A stretch of DNA of 42,723 nucleotides from positions 1 through 42,723 of the IMG/VR virus record IMGVR_UViG_3300033148_002732; one strand, given 5' to 3'. Positions 27,540 through 35,388 of this stretch are shown here, piece by piece. How positions within the stretch are numbered: position 1 is the first letter of the stretch; each line of letters starts with the position of its first letter. A model generated the notes under the pieces. The model was not told where the DNA came from. It did not search any database and saw only the letters and a list, made by a program, of their open reading frames with translations. The position numbers and the translations under genes are program-made. This DNA comes from a virus.

Positions 27540-29106
27540 CTTTCCCTGAGCCAAAACCTAATGGCACGTTATCCTGAACAAGATACAATCCACCAGAGGC
27601 ATTCCAAAACCTGAAAGTATCAGTAGCAATATCAAAATCAAGATATGCACTAACAGCATTGTCTGTGTCAGCAAAATATAACTGTGGGCTAGTATCATTC
27701 AAAATATATAATCTATCATATACACCACCCAAACCAATCCCGAAACTATCATTGAAATTCATCATAACCATACCAATCACTCCACTGAGAAGCTTGTATT
27801 CAAATTCCACATTCGCAGTTGGAACAGCAGAGTTTGGTATGATTTTAACTCCACCTGTAAATTCGTGAAGCCCAGATGAAAAATATTCTAAGTTAGTTCC
27901 GCCGAATTGGAGATAACTATCAGTAGCTCCTGCTTCACCAAGGGCAAGTTTAATATCATCTCCTGAAAGTTTGATTATATCGTTTGTTGTATCAACAATA
28001 AACACATCACCAGCATCAGAGTCTTTCCTAACTAATATTGCTTCTTCATTTGTTGTATCTATCGCTAATTTATTTTTACCTATATATAATCCACCATCAA
28101 GCTTTAACCATCCTTCTTGCCATCTTGAAAGTGTAACATCAACTGCAGAAGCTCCCGAGCCCCAAACCATATCTCCATCTGCTTTTAATCTAAATCTCCT
28201 ATAATTATCCCCATCTACACCACCACTAAAAAGAGCTGTTCCACTACTGGCACCCCATAAATTAAAAAACTCGTTTCCTTCATATCTATTAAAACCACTT
28301 GGAAAAGGTCCCCCTGTTTCACTTCCTCCACCAGATTTTGTAGATAATAAGATAAGATTATCTGTTCCTGTATTATCTCCTGCTGTATCTAATCTTAAAT
28401 AAGAACTTGCTCCATCAATTTTAACACTTCCAGCAACTTCTAACTTCTCAACAGGAACAGCAACCCCTATGCCTACTGCATTATTAGTCCCGTGAACCTT
28501 AAAACAGTTATCATCGGTATTACTTTCAATTCTTACATTGACTGAATTTCCATCTTCATTTATTATGACTCCACCACTATCATAAATTCTCAGAATCTTT
28601 GGGTAGATATTCATATCGTCATCGCTTTCAATCTGAAACTTTATAACTTGGTCTCCATAATCTCCTGCAAGAATATCTGCTCTATCTACCTTAGAGATAG
28701 CAAATCCACCCTCATAACCAAAAGAACTGTTAGTTGTACCTGCGTGTAATCCTGTCGCAACTCCATCTGTTCTTACTGAAACTAAATCTGCTCCTGAACC
28801 TGTGTTTGTTGCTCTTAGTTGGCTAATAGCATTTAATACACCACCACTCCAAGTTAAATTAGCACTGCCGCTTAATCTGTTTGAATTGGAATAAACTACC
28901 TGTGTATCATCTATTGAGGTGTCGGTAAGTCCACCGAAAGAAGAGCCTGTGCCTGTGGTGGTGAGGTTATTAGGGCCTAAGTCAAGATTACCAGTTAGGG
29001 GGTCGTTTGTGGTATCTAAGCGAAGATAAAGAGCATCTAGTTTATCTTCTGCCCACTTAGTATCTATGTCAAACTTACCTGTTATGGCGTTAAATTTAAA
29101 ACTCAT
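27502..29106 (-). CDS. Tail fibre protein
   Basis: A 534-residue fibre-like protein. The N-terminus (MSFKFNAITGKFDIDTKW, LYLRLDTTNDPLTGNLDLG) is a typical adaptor found in phage fibres. The remainder is a long array of short strands with G-x-N and D-x-D turns (INEDGNSVNVRIESNTDDN, LEVAGSVKIDGASSYLRLD) resembling phage tail-fibre shafts. The C-terminus ends FGSGKDVSTYFDGSDWI without an S74 chaperone. It probably binds host surface sugars. Confidence 0.75.
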   Translation of the reverse strand: MSFKFNAITGKFDIDTKWAEDKLDALYLRLDTTNDPLTGNLDLGPNNLTTTGTGSSFGGLTDTSIDDTQVVYSNSNRLSGSANLTWSGGVLNAISQLRATNTGSGADLVSVRTDGVATGLHAGTTNSSFGYEGGFAISKVDRADILAGDYGDQVIKFQIESDDDMNIYPKILRIYDSGGVIINEDGNSVNVRIESNTDDNCFKVHGTNNAVGIGVAVPVEKLEVAGSVKIDGASSYLRLDTAGDNTGTDNLILLSTKSGGGSETGGPFPSGFNRYEGNEFFNLWGASSGTALFSGGVDGDNYRRFRLKADGDMVWGSGASAVDVTLSRWQEGWLKLDGGLYIGKNKLAIDTTNEEAILVRKDSDAGDVFIVDTTNDIIKLSGDDIKLALGEAGATDSYLQFGGTNLEYFSSGLHEFTGGVKIIPNSAVPTANVEFEYKLLSGVIGMVMMNFNDSFGIGLGGVYDRLYILNDTSPQLYFADTDNAVSAYLDFDIATDTFRFWNASGGLYLVQDNVPLGFGSGKDVSTYFDGSDWI

Positions 29107-29441
29107 TATGAATAGTCCTCAGTAGTATGGTCTGTCCAGTTACCATAGGCAATTGTTAACTTTATTAACCTATCAGATTCATCATATTCTAAATAATACA
29201 ATAACCACCCATCGCCATCTTTCGTGCCGCCTTCACCAAGCCCTTTAGGAGCAAAGCCAACATACACAGGTTGCTCATCTGTCCTATCAACATAGTCAAG
29301 GCGCTTCTGCATATTAGACGGGATGTCAGTAATTCTGGTAGCCCATAAGTCTTTATCGTAAGTTTTATTCTCTACATTAGAAGCTTTAGTAGAACCCGAT
29401 ACAGGTTCTTTATCATTTATAAATTGAGAATTTTTAGCCAT
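29106..29441 (-). CDS. Hypothetical virion protein (111 aa)
   Basis: A 111-residue protein beginning MAKNSQFINDKEPVSG with a mixed beta C-terminus (GWLLYYLEYDESDRLIKLTI). It lies directly before the fibre gene with a one-base overlap. Similar short proteins act as fibre adaptors in some phages, but there is no firm match. Confidence 0.55.
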   Translation of the reverse strand: MAKNSQFINDKEPVSGSTKASNVENKTYDKDLWATRITDIPSNMQKRLDYVDRTDEQPVYVGFAPKGLGEGGTKDGDGWLLYYLEYDESDRLIKLTIAYGNWTDHTTEDYS

Positions 29442-29444
29442 TGC

Positions 29445-29810
29445 TTACCTCTCGTACGCTCGCTGTCTCAACTGCATTTCTTTTATATTCTTATGAAGCT
29501 TAAGATAACTCCACATACGATCTAATCTATTTTCCCCGACCGGAGTTGCCCCAAGCTTTAAATCTAAATTATTGAGATAACCCATAATATTACCTATTGT
29601 CTTCTCAGTAAGTTCATCATTAATAATCTCACACATTTCTCTGAGTCGCTTAGTTTGCTGCGGTGTAGCTTCTTCAAGGTGTATTCCATAGTATCTTAAC
29701 AAATCAATAGGAACTCCGTTCCATTCATGATTCATTATTCCATCCGGTGGTTGTACTTGTGGTACTACATCTGTCTGTGGCTGTGCTTCTACTGCTTTTG
29801 CTAAACCCAT
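29445..29810 (-). CDS. Hypothetical helical protein (121 aa)
   Basis: A 121-residue protein with a Pro/Gln-rich start and helical remainder (QQTKRLREMCEIINDEL, NRLDRMWSYLKLHKNIKEM). No domain is recognised. Its location between ejection-like and fibre genes suggests a virion role. Confidence 0.55.
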   Translation of the reverse strand: MGLAKAVEAQPQTDVVPQVQPPDGIMNHEWNGVPIDLLRYYGIHLEEATPQQTKRLREMCEIINDELTEKTIGNIMGYLNNLDLKLGATPVGENRLDRMWSYLKLHKNIKEMQLRQRAYER

Positions 29811-29819
29811 GAGTTCTCC

Positions 29820-31151
29820 TTATATGCTTTCCTTAATCGTTTCGCTACTCTCTTGAGAATTGTTACGAAATACCTTTCTCATAAAACCATAAATAATACC
29901 GTAGCGGATTAGAGTATATATTGCTCGTGCTCCAGTCTTCGTTAATTTCCCTGCTGTAACAGTGTCAACTACACGCTTATATGTGCTAGGGTCTAATATA
30001 GCCTGTAATGCCTTTTTGGTTTCAGCATTGCTGACCATACTCTTTAGACCCTTTACAGTCTTGCCAAATTTCATAATATTTTCTACTGAATTAGTGTAGT
30101 CTTTCATTCTGCTAAATGTAGCATCAGTAAATTTCATCTGTGGAAATGCTGCGTTTCTTGCGCTCTTTAGCGAATTTACAAAAGCTTGAACCTCTCTTGT
30201 AGATGGTTTTACTCCTTTACCAGCCCAATTTGTATCAGATACAGTCTCTTTAATTTGGTTAATTAAATCTTGTGATTGTGGCAATGTAAGTTTTCCACGG
30301 AACTTAGATGCTAACGCCTTTTTAAGTCTAGGTACGTTATTAGCAAGCGTCTTGAATTTCCTGTTATCATCTAGTAATCTTCTAAACCCTTCTAATGATT
30401 CATTTATATCAACACGTTTAGTTGGTTCAGCAGCTTGAAATTTATTAAGTTTTTCACCAAACCACTTAGTTAATTTACCTTTAAACCTACTAAACCCTTT
30501 TCGTACACTAGCACCAGTAGCAAGCTGTGCCTTATCATTAAGAAGATTAGTAAAGTGACTTACTACACCTTGTATAGTACCTATTGCTGCGCCGCCTAAT
30601 CCCGCAAAACCAGCCCTAGCACCTCTTGCACGCCAGTTGTTAAACGCCTCTTCTACCGGAGTAGTTAATCCGGCGGCAGTTCCATATTGAGTAGCACCTC
30701 TTAAAGCAGCGCCACCAATTCCTCTAACCGGTATAGCACCAGCAGCAGCTATTCCAGCTCTCATAGGTACACCACGAACAAAGCCTCCAATATTAGCCAT
30801 AGTATTAAGTAAAGGGGCGATGTTTTTTCCTTGTCTTGAAATACCTACCCTTATGTCAGACTCCGGAGCTTGATAACCCATCCGTCTTAAGGCAACATCC
30901 GGTAGGCCGCCTAAAAGCATATTACCATATTTATAAACAGGAGAAGATAGTTGTTGACCTGTGGCTATAGCAGAAGCAGCCCACGGTGGGTAACCTTTAC
31001 CAACTAATTCTTCTGGAGTGGAAATTTCCCACGCTAACTTTTTGCCAGGCTTAACTTTTTCTTCCATTAATCCGCTAAAGTCATACTTACCTGAAGATTT
31101 CGTTGTGGTAGGTTCTTCTTCCATTAATCCACTAAAGTCATAGTTAGCCAT
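29820..31151 (-). CDS. Putative internal virion / DNA ejection protein (443 aa)
   Basis: A 443-residue protein. The N-terminus holds two copies of YDFSGLMEE (residues 4-12 and 23-31). Residues 110-205 are Gly/Ala-rich and hydrophobic (GIAAAGAIPVRGIGGAALRG, GFAGLGGAAIGTIQGVVS), typical of membrane-penetrating ejection proteins. The rest is helical and basic. Podoviruses carry such proteins inside the head to form the DNA conduit. Role is inferred from composition and position; no family is assigned. Confidence 0.65.
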   Translation of the reverse strand: MANYDFSGLMEEEPTTTKSSGKYDFSGLMEEKVKPGKKLAWEISTPEELVGKGYPPWAASAIATGQQLSSPVYKYGNMLLGGLPDVALRRMGYQAPESDIRVGISRQGKNIAPLLNTMANIGGFVRGVPMRAGIAAAGAIPVRGIGGAALRGATQYGTAAGLTTPVEEAFNNWRARGARAGFAGLGGAAIGTIQGVVSHFTNLLNDKAQLATGASVRKGFSRFKGKLTKWFGEKLNKFQAAEPTKRVDINESLEGFRRLLDDNRKFKTLANNVPRLKKALASKFRGKLTLPQSQDLINQIKETVSDTNWAGKGVKPSTREVQAFVNSLKSARNAAFPQMKFTDATFSRMKDYTNSVENIMKFGKTVKGLKSMVSNAETKKALQAILDPSTYKRVVDTVTAGKLTKTGARAIYTLIRYGIIYGFMRKVFRNNSQESSETIKESI

Positions 31152-32284
31152 TACAATAAACCTCTTTCAATAAGCTTTGCGATAATTTTAACTCTATCAT
31201 ATTTAGGATTATCTTGCTGTGCGTTTTGTATGATAGCTTTTTCTGCTTTATTAAATGTTGAATTTTTAGCAAGCCACTCAAAGCTTCTCTGTGCAGTATA
31301 AGGTTTTGTCATTAAACCCATACCCCTGTACATTACATTATATTTACGAATTAAATTAGCTTCAAATGAGTCCATCTTTTTATTACGTGCCTCATTAGAC
31401 AATGGATTACCCGCAGCATCTAACAATACAGTATTAGCTTTGTTTTTGGTAATAGTAGTTGACATATTTGCAATATCTTCTCTAATATCACCAGAAAACT
31501 GTGCTAATGTAGCAGCGAACCTCTGTGCCATAGCCGCTGATCTAAATGCACCCAGCTGCCTCATCAACTCTGTTCCTAATTCTGGACGTAATCTTTCAAG
31601 TGCAACCATTAACGGAGCGAGCTTTGTTCTGATAGCTACATTTTTAGTACCAGCAGCAATAAGAGCGCTTAAGCCACCTTTTTCAAAATTTAAATTTATA
31701 CCAAATCTCTTAGCTGTATCACGTAACTCCTGGTAGGCTCTACCACCAACTTCCATGTAATTAGCCAATTTAGGAGTTAAAACATCAAATTTAATCTGAC
31801 GATCTACATCTTCTTTAGTCCATTTATTTTCTGCTTTAACTCGTTCTACTGCTTTAGTTTTTGCTATATCTATCCCAGCTATATCCCTAGGGTCAAAAGC
31901 CGTACCCGTAGGCTTAAAAGCTAACCGTGGTGGTTTTATCGCATCTACAGATGGTATATCTTCAGGAGATATTGCCGGTGCTTTCGTAGGGGGAGTCACA
32001 TCATCACCAGCCGCAGCTTGACCCATCTGTTGCATAACCATCATCATAGCCATGGCTTCCATTGGAGATTGGAACTTATTAGCCTGGGCATAAGGATTTT
32101 TCCATTGTTGACCTAAAAACGGTGCTGAAAAACCACTTAACCCTGCTCCAAGTGCCGAGATCCCCCTACCAATAGCATATACTGGGTCTACCTTACCATC
32201 TTTCATTGGTATGGAGTTCCCTTGTAAAAGTGCCATCATTTCTTGTGGGGTCATTTCCCCTGTTGTTTTTTGTTTATTTGGCAT
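31151..32284 (-). CDS. Putative internal virion protein (377 aa)
   Basis: A 377-residue protein with a Gly/Ser-rich hydrophobic N-terminal part (YAIGRGISALGAGLSGFSAP, residues 41-60), a Met/Gln-rich helix (SPMEAMAMMMVMQQMGQAAA) and a helical C-terminal half. Together with its neighbour it looks like a pair of ejection proteins. One-base overlap with that gene. No named domain is recognised. Confidence 0.6.
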   Translation of the reverse strand: MPNKQKTTGEMTPQEMMALLQGNSIPMKDGKVDPVYAIGRGISALGAGLSGFSAPFLGQQWKNPYAQANKFQSPMEAMAMMMVMQQMGQAAAGDDVTPPTKAPAISPEDIPSVDAIKPPRLAFKPTGTAFDPRDIAGIDIAKTKAVERVKAENKWTKEDVDRQIKFDVLTPKLANYMEVGGRAYQELRDTAKRFGINLNFEKGGLSALIAAGTKNVAIRTKLAPLMVALERLRPELGTELMRQLGAFRSAAMAQRFAATLAQFSGDIREDIANMSTTITKNKANTVLLDAAGNPLSNEARNKKMDSFEANLIRKYNVMYRGMGLMTKPYTAQRSFEWLAKNSTFNKAEKAIIQNAQQDNPKYDRVKIIAKLIERGLL

Positions 32285-32492
32285 CTGATAACTCCTTTAT
32301 TGCCTCTATTAACACAGCTAGAATGGGTAGTGGTCTAATACCATCTATCTCTCCATTATTGTTAAAAAATACAGCCTCTGGTATTACTTTAGCCACATCT
32401 TCAGCTATAAGACCTAAGTCTTTTTGACCAGAATCTTTCCAATTAAATGTAACTGCGTTAAGTTTTTTTATGGTATTTATCGCTTTACCCAT
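32274..32492 (-). CDS. Peptidase S74 chaperone domain, separated by frame change
   Basis: A 72-residue ORF matching the C-terminal intramolecular chaperone of peptidase S74: LNAVTFNWKDSG, DLGLIAEDVAKVIPEAVFF, and a final coiled coil (LPILAVLIEAIKELSD). The usual first part of that domain, S-x-R-x-KENI, is at the very end of the upstream protein in another frame. A -1 shift at an A run (32498-32495) would join them. ATG 32492 lacks a clear ribosome binding site. It may be read by frameshift, by coupled restart, or be separated by mutation. Confidence 0.75.
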   Translation of the reverse strand: MGKAINTIKKLNAVTFNWKDSGQKDLGLIAEDVAKVIPEAVFFNNNGEIDGIRPLPILAVLIEAIKELSDAK

Positions 32493-33346
32493 AATTTTAT
32501 GTTTTCTTTGTACCGTTTAGAACTCATCATTCCCATAATAGCAGCGTTTCCTTCAAGATAACCACCATATGCCTGACCAAGATTGCCAGCACCCTGTGTA
32601 AATTGCATAAATGGTGAGGGCATTTGTGCTTGTGCTATGCCCACGTTAGCATTTGTATTATACATTGAAGAATAAGCGCCTGCATAAGGAGCATAACCTT
32701 GCATATTGTAACCCATACTTGTTTGTGGTGTGTAGCCTTGAGTCCACTGGCTACCACTGTATTGTGCGGGGCTAACCTGTGGTGTCTGTACTGTTCCTGG
32801 CTGTGCAAGCGGTTGTCTGCCTGCGGCTGTTAGAGCAAGGTTTCTATAATAATTCTGCCAGTTCTGTTGCTGTTCGAGCAGACCCCTAGATACATAATCC
32901 GCACCTATACCAGATCCTACATTGGTACCTAGCTGCGCACTAAGATTGGATCTATACTGTTCTCTCATCCAATCTGGGACACCTGATTCCATACCTTCTC
33001 GTGCCTGTGCGGCAAGGTTTTCTTGTAACCCAGCAGTTTCAGGATATAGATCCTGTTGGATTTGCTGTTGCAGTTCTGCCATTTGCGGAGCATATTCCAT
33101 CTGCATTTGCATTTGCTGCTCTAGCATCTGTGGAGCATACTGTTGTTGCAAATCCATATACTGTTGCATAAGATTTTTGGCATATTGCCCCTGCATACCA
33201 AGCTGCTGTTGCATTAGCTGTGGTTCATACTCTAATTGTGTTTGATAAATCTGTGGTAAATTCTGCACCCACTCGTCTATGCTTTGAGCTTGTGAGGGCG
33301 GTTGTGGTGGTGTTGGTTGTTGAACATTAATATCGGGACTACTCAT
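32477..33346 (-). CDS. Gln/Met-rich virion protein ending in S74 start
   Basis: A 289-residue protein. Residues 28-112 form a Gln/Met-rich helical repeat (LMQQQLGMQGQYAKNLMQQY, QQYAPQMLEQQMQMQMEY) probably making a coiled-coil bundle. A Tyr/Gly/Ser-rich middle follows (QGYAPYAGAYSSMYNTNAN), and the C-terminus is MMSSKRYKENIKLWVKR. The SSKRYKENI segment is the usual entry to an S74 chaperone, here cut off by the stop at 32477. With the next ORF it would make a complete 360-residue S74 protein. Confidence 0.7.
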   Translation of the reverse strand: MSSPDINVQQPTPPQPPSQAQSIDEWVQNLPQIYQTQLEYEPQLMQQQLGMQGQYAKNLMQQYMDLQQQYAPQMLEQQMQMQMEYAPQMAELQQQIQQDLYPETAGLQENLAAQAREGMESGVPDWMREQYRSNLSAQLGTNVGSGIGADYVSRGLLEQQQNWQNYYRNLALTAAGRQPLAQPGTVQTPQVSPAQYSGSQWTQGYTPQTSMGYNMQGYAPYAGAYSSMYNTNANVGIAQAQMPSPFMQFTQGAGNLGQAYGGYLEGNAAIMGMMSSKRYKENIKLWVKR

Positions 33347-33348
33347 TA

Positions 33349-33771
33349 CTACTTCCTTTCGTTAATATTTAAAACTCTAACTTTATCGTCACCCCTATAG
33401 TGACGTTGGTATAAAATCTTTTTACATCTTGGATTTTTCTTTATAAATATGTTTATCAAATACTTCAATGTTTTAACTGACCTATAATCATTTCTTATAA
33501 CACAATCTAAAACCATTGCTGTTTCGTTGTCTATCCAGTTACCTCTACCTACCGCTACTATTCCTTTTTTATCATTTAATTTAAGAAATGTCCCATATTC
33601 TAAATGTTTTCTAATTATCTTATACAGGTTTTCTTCTGGGATAGTGTTGTAATACTCACCACCATTAAGATAAATGAACTCGACTATTTTCTTTACGTCT
33701 TGTCTACGATCGTTGGTACTAGAACCGTTAATAACAAACCTCCTACTATGTAGGGAATTAGGTTGACCCAA
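33349..33771 (-). CDS. GNAT-like acetyltransferase
   Basis: A GNAT-like protein (EFIYLNGGEYYNTIPEENL, FLKLNDKKGIVAVGRGNWI, VLDCVIRNDYRSVKTLKYLI). Phages often place a GNAT gene among virion genes; the target is unknown. The start is unclear: the frame opens with TTG 33771, deep in the upstream gene, while a strong AGGAGG lies six bases before an in-frame ATT at about 33732. No ATG or GTG is present near the N-terminus. Confidence 0.6.
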   Translation of the reverse strand: MGQPNSLHSRRFVINGSSTNDRRQDVKKIVEFIYLNGGEYYNTIPEENLYKIIRKHLEYGTFLKLNDKKGIVAVGRGNWIDNETAMVLDCVIRNDYRSVKTLKYLINIFIKKNPRCKKILYQRHYRGDDKVRVLNINERK

Positions 33772-34202
33772 GCTAATGGTAGAAATGCTAATACCGTTAA
33801 CACAGCTATTGTTGTTCTTGTTCCTATTGTAGCCGCACGTTCTTTTGCGATCTCAGGATATTGCCTGCCACCACAAAGTTTCCACCATAATCTTCCTAGC
33901 CAGGATCCATTATCCGTACAAGTTCCATCAGCCAAGTAGCTTGGTATACCATACCCTATTCTGAGAATTAGATGAAAAGCTATAGCCATAGGTATAGCCC
34001 ACCAAGTCTTTGACAGTATCGGTAAGCATATAACTAAGGGGCATCCGATACGCCTCCAGTCCTTAGAAGTTCCTTCTGCTCCGCCAAAAGCCCATAAGAG
34101 ACCTGATAGTATTAAAGCGGGTATCGCAAATAACCCCTGGAATAAACACCAGACTACTGAGTGAGCTACTCCTGTTAGGAGTTCTTCTTTATTTAGCTTC
34201 AT
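33693..34202 (-). CDS. Multi-pass membrane protein (169 aa)
   Basis: A 169-residue integral membrane protein with about four hydrophobic segments (WCLFQGLFAIPALILSGLLW, CPLVICLPIL, WAIPMAIAFHLILRI, IAVLTVLAFLPLAWVNLIPY). It has no recognised enzyme motif. Its place between fibre and GNAT genes in the late region gives little hint; it could be a host membrane modifier. The last codons contain the AGGAGG used by the GNAT gene. Confidence 0.65.
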   Translation of the reverse strand: MKLNKEELLTGVAHSVVWCLFQGLFAIPALILSGLLWAFGGAEGTSKDWRRIGCPLVICLPILSKTWWAIPMAIAFHLILRIGYGIPSYLADGTCTDNGSWLGRLWWKLCGGRQYPEIAKERAATIGTRTTIAVLTVLAFLPLAWVNLIPYIVGGLLLTVLVPTIVDKT

Positions 34203-34203
34203 A

Positions 34204-35325
34204 TTATGTCCAAGTTAATGTTTTTGTATTACTACCATCGTAAAACTTTAAGTTTGTTCCATCATACCAAAATTGTCCTTCCACAAGTGAATTTGGGGTT
34301 GTATTCCCAGAAAAATAATAATGTGTTCCACCGTTATTAACACTTGAGGATACTCCTATTTTTCCAGATGGGACATTTTTAATTTCTACTCCGTTGCCTA
34401 AACCAGCATCTATTTCTATTGCACTACCCGTTCCATCATTATCTATTTCTAAAGCTGGTTCAGATGAAGATGCGTGGTCTTGTGTGATTTTCACTACAGC
34501 TTTATCAGCTACATCAACTATACCAGTAGAAGCAATTACCAAACGTGAAGTATCTATAGTCGCAGACGATATAGTAAGTGTATCTGCTGTCTTATCCCAC
34601 ACCATAGCCGCATCACCTGCAATAGAACCACCGTCATTATATTGAACTTGGGTATCAGAACCGCCAACACCTCCAGCAAGTAAATCTGTTGTAGATGAGC
34701 CATCATAAAAGTTAAGAGCAGACCCCGTATACCATAAATCACCATCTACAGGAGAAGCTACTGTTGGGTCGCCTGTTAACCGAAGATGAGACCCGTTTCC
34801 AGTCATTCCAATTTCTATACCTGCAGCAATACCAATATGCGTTACTTCTAAAGTAGGTTCAGTAGAATCAGCGTCTAATTGAGAAAGTTTTGCCAACGCA
34901 GAATCAGAGTTAGTCTGATTAAACCCATCTATAGCTTCAACGTATAGTGTATGTTTACCTTCAGCTAATATTCCACCCTGTATTAAATGTGCGTTATGAT
35001 TAGTCCCATCGTTATCAGATGTTAAAAGAATTGAGTTAGCACCATCATCATTAATTGTTACAGCTTTATTAGCTGTCAGTGCACCGTTTAAGGTCACTGC
35101 ACCACTTGCACTTAAAGTTGTAAAAGCCCCAGTAGAAGCTGAGGATGAGCCTATCGGTATCCCAACAGTTAAATCTAATGTTGCTGTATCTATCAGAGAG
35201 TAAAAATCACTCTTGTCTGACGTATCTGGTAATGTTCCGCCGTGAGTAATGCTCGCAAAGCCGCCTTCTCCTAACTTAGTATTCCATCGTAAAAATGCAC
35301 TAAGCAGCTGTTTTAATATGTTCAT
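34204..35325 (-). CDS. Tail fibre / virion surface protein (373 aa)
   Basis: A 373-residue beta-structured protein with many short repeats. DGDLWYTGSALNFYDGSS near residue 205 and EGQFWYDGTNLKFYDGSN at the C-terminus are similar modules found in phage surface proteins. The N-terminus (MNILKQLLSAFLRWNTKLG) may anchor it. Low Cys and high Asp, Thr and Ser fit an exposed fibre. AGGAGG before ATG 35325. Confidence 0.65.
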   Translation of the reverse strand: MNILKQLLSAFLRWNTKLGEGGFASITHGGTLPDTSDKSDFYSLIDTATLDLTVGIPIGSSSASTGAFTTLSASGAVTLNGALTANKAVTINDDGANSILLTSDNDGTNHNAHLIQGGILAEGKHTLYVEAIDGFNQTNSDSALAKLSQLDADSTEPTLEVTHIGIAAGIEIGMTGNGSHLRLTGDPTVASPVDGDLWYTGSALNFYDGSSTTDLLAGGVGGSDTQVQYNDGGSIAGDAAMVWDKTADTLTISSATIDTSRLVIASTGIVDVADKAVVKITQDHASSSEPALEIDNDGTGSAIEIDAGLGNGVEIKNVPSGKIGVSSSVNNGGTHYYFSGNTTPNSLVEGQFWYDGTNLKFYDGSNTKTLTWT

Positions 35326-35388
35326 TTACTTTCCTCCTATTTGGGAAATGAAAATTTAAGTGACACTCTCTGCATAAAGTGACACCAT

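Noticed and set aside
32922-33245. Cysteine-rich 107-codon + strand frame
   Set aside because: The cysteines are the antisense of the Gln/Met-rich repeats of the real virion gene.
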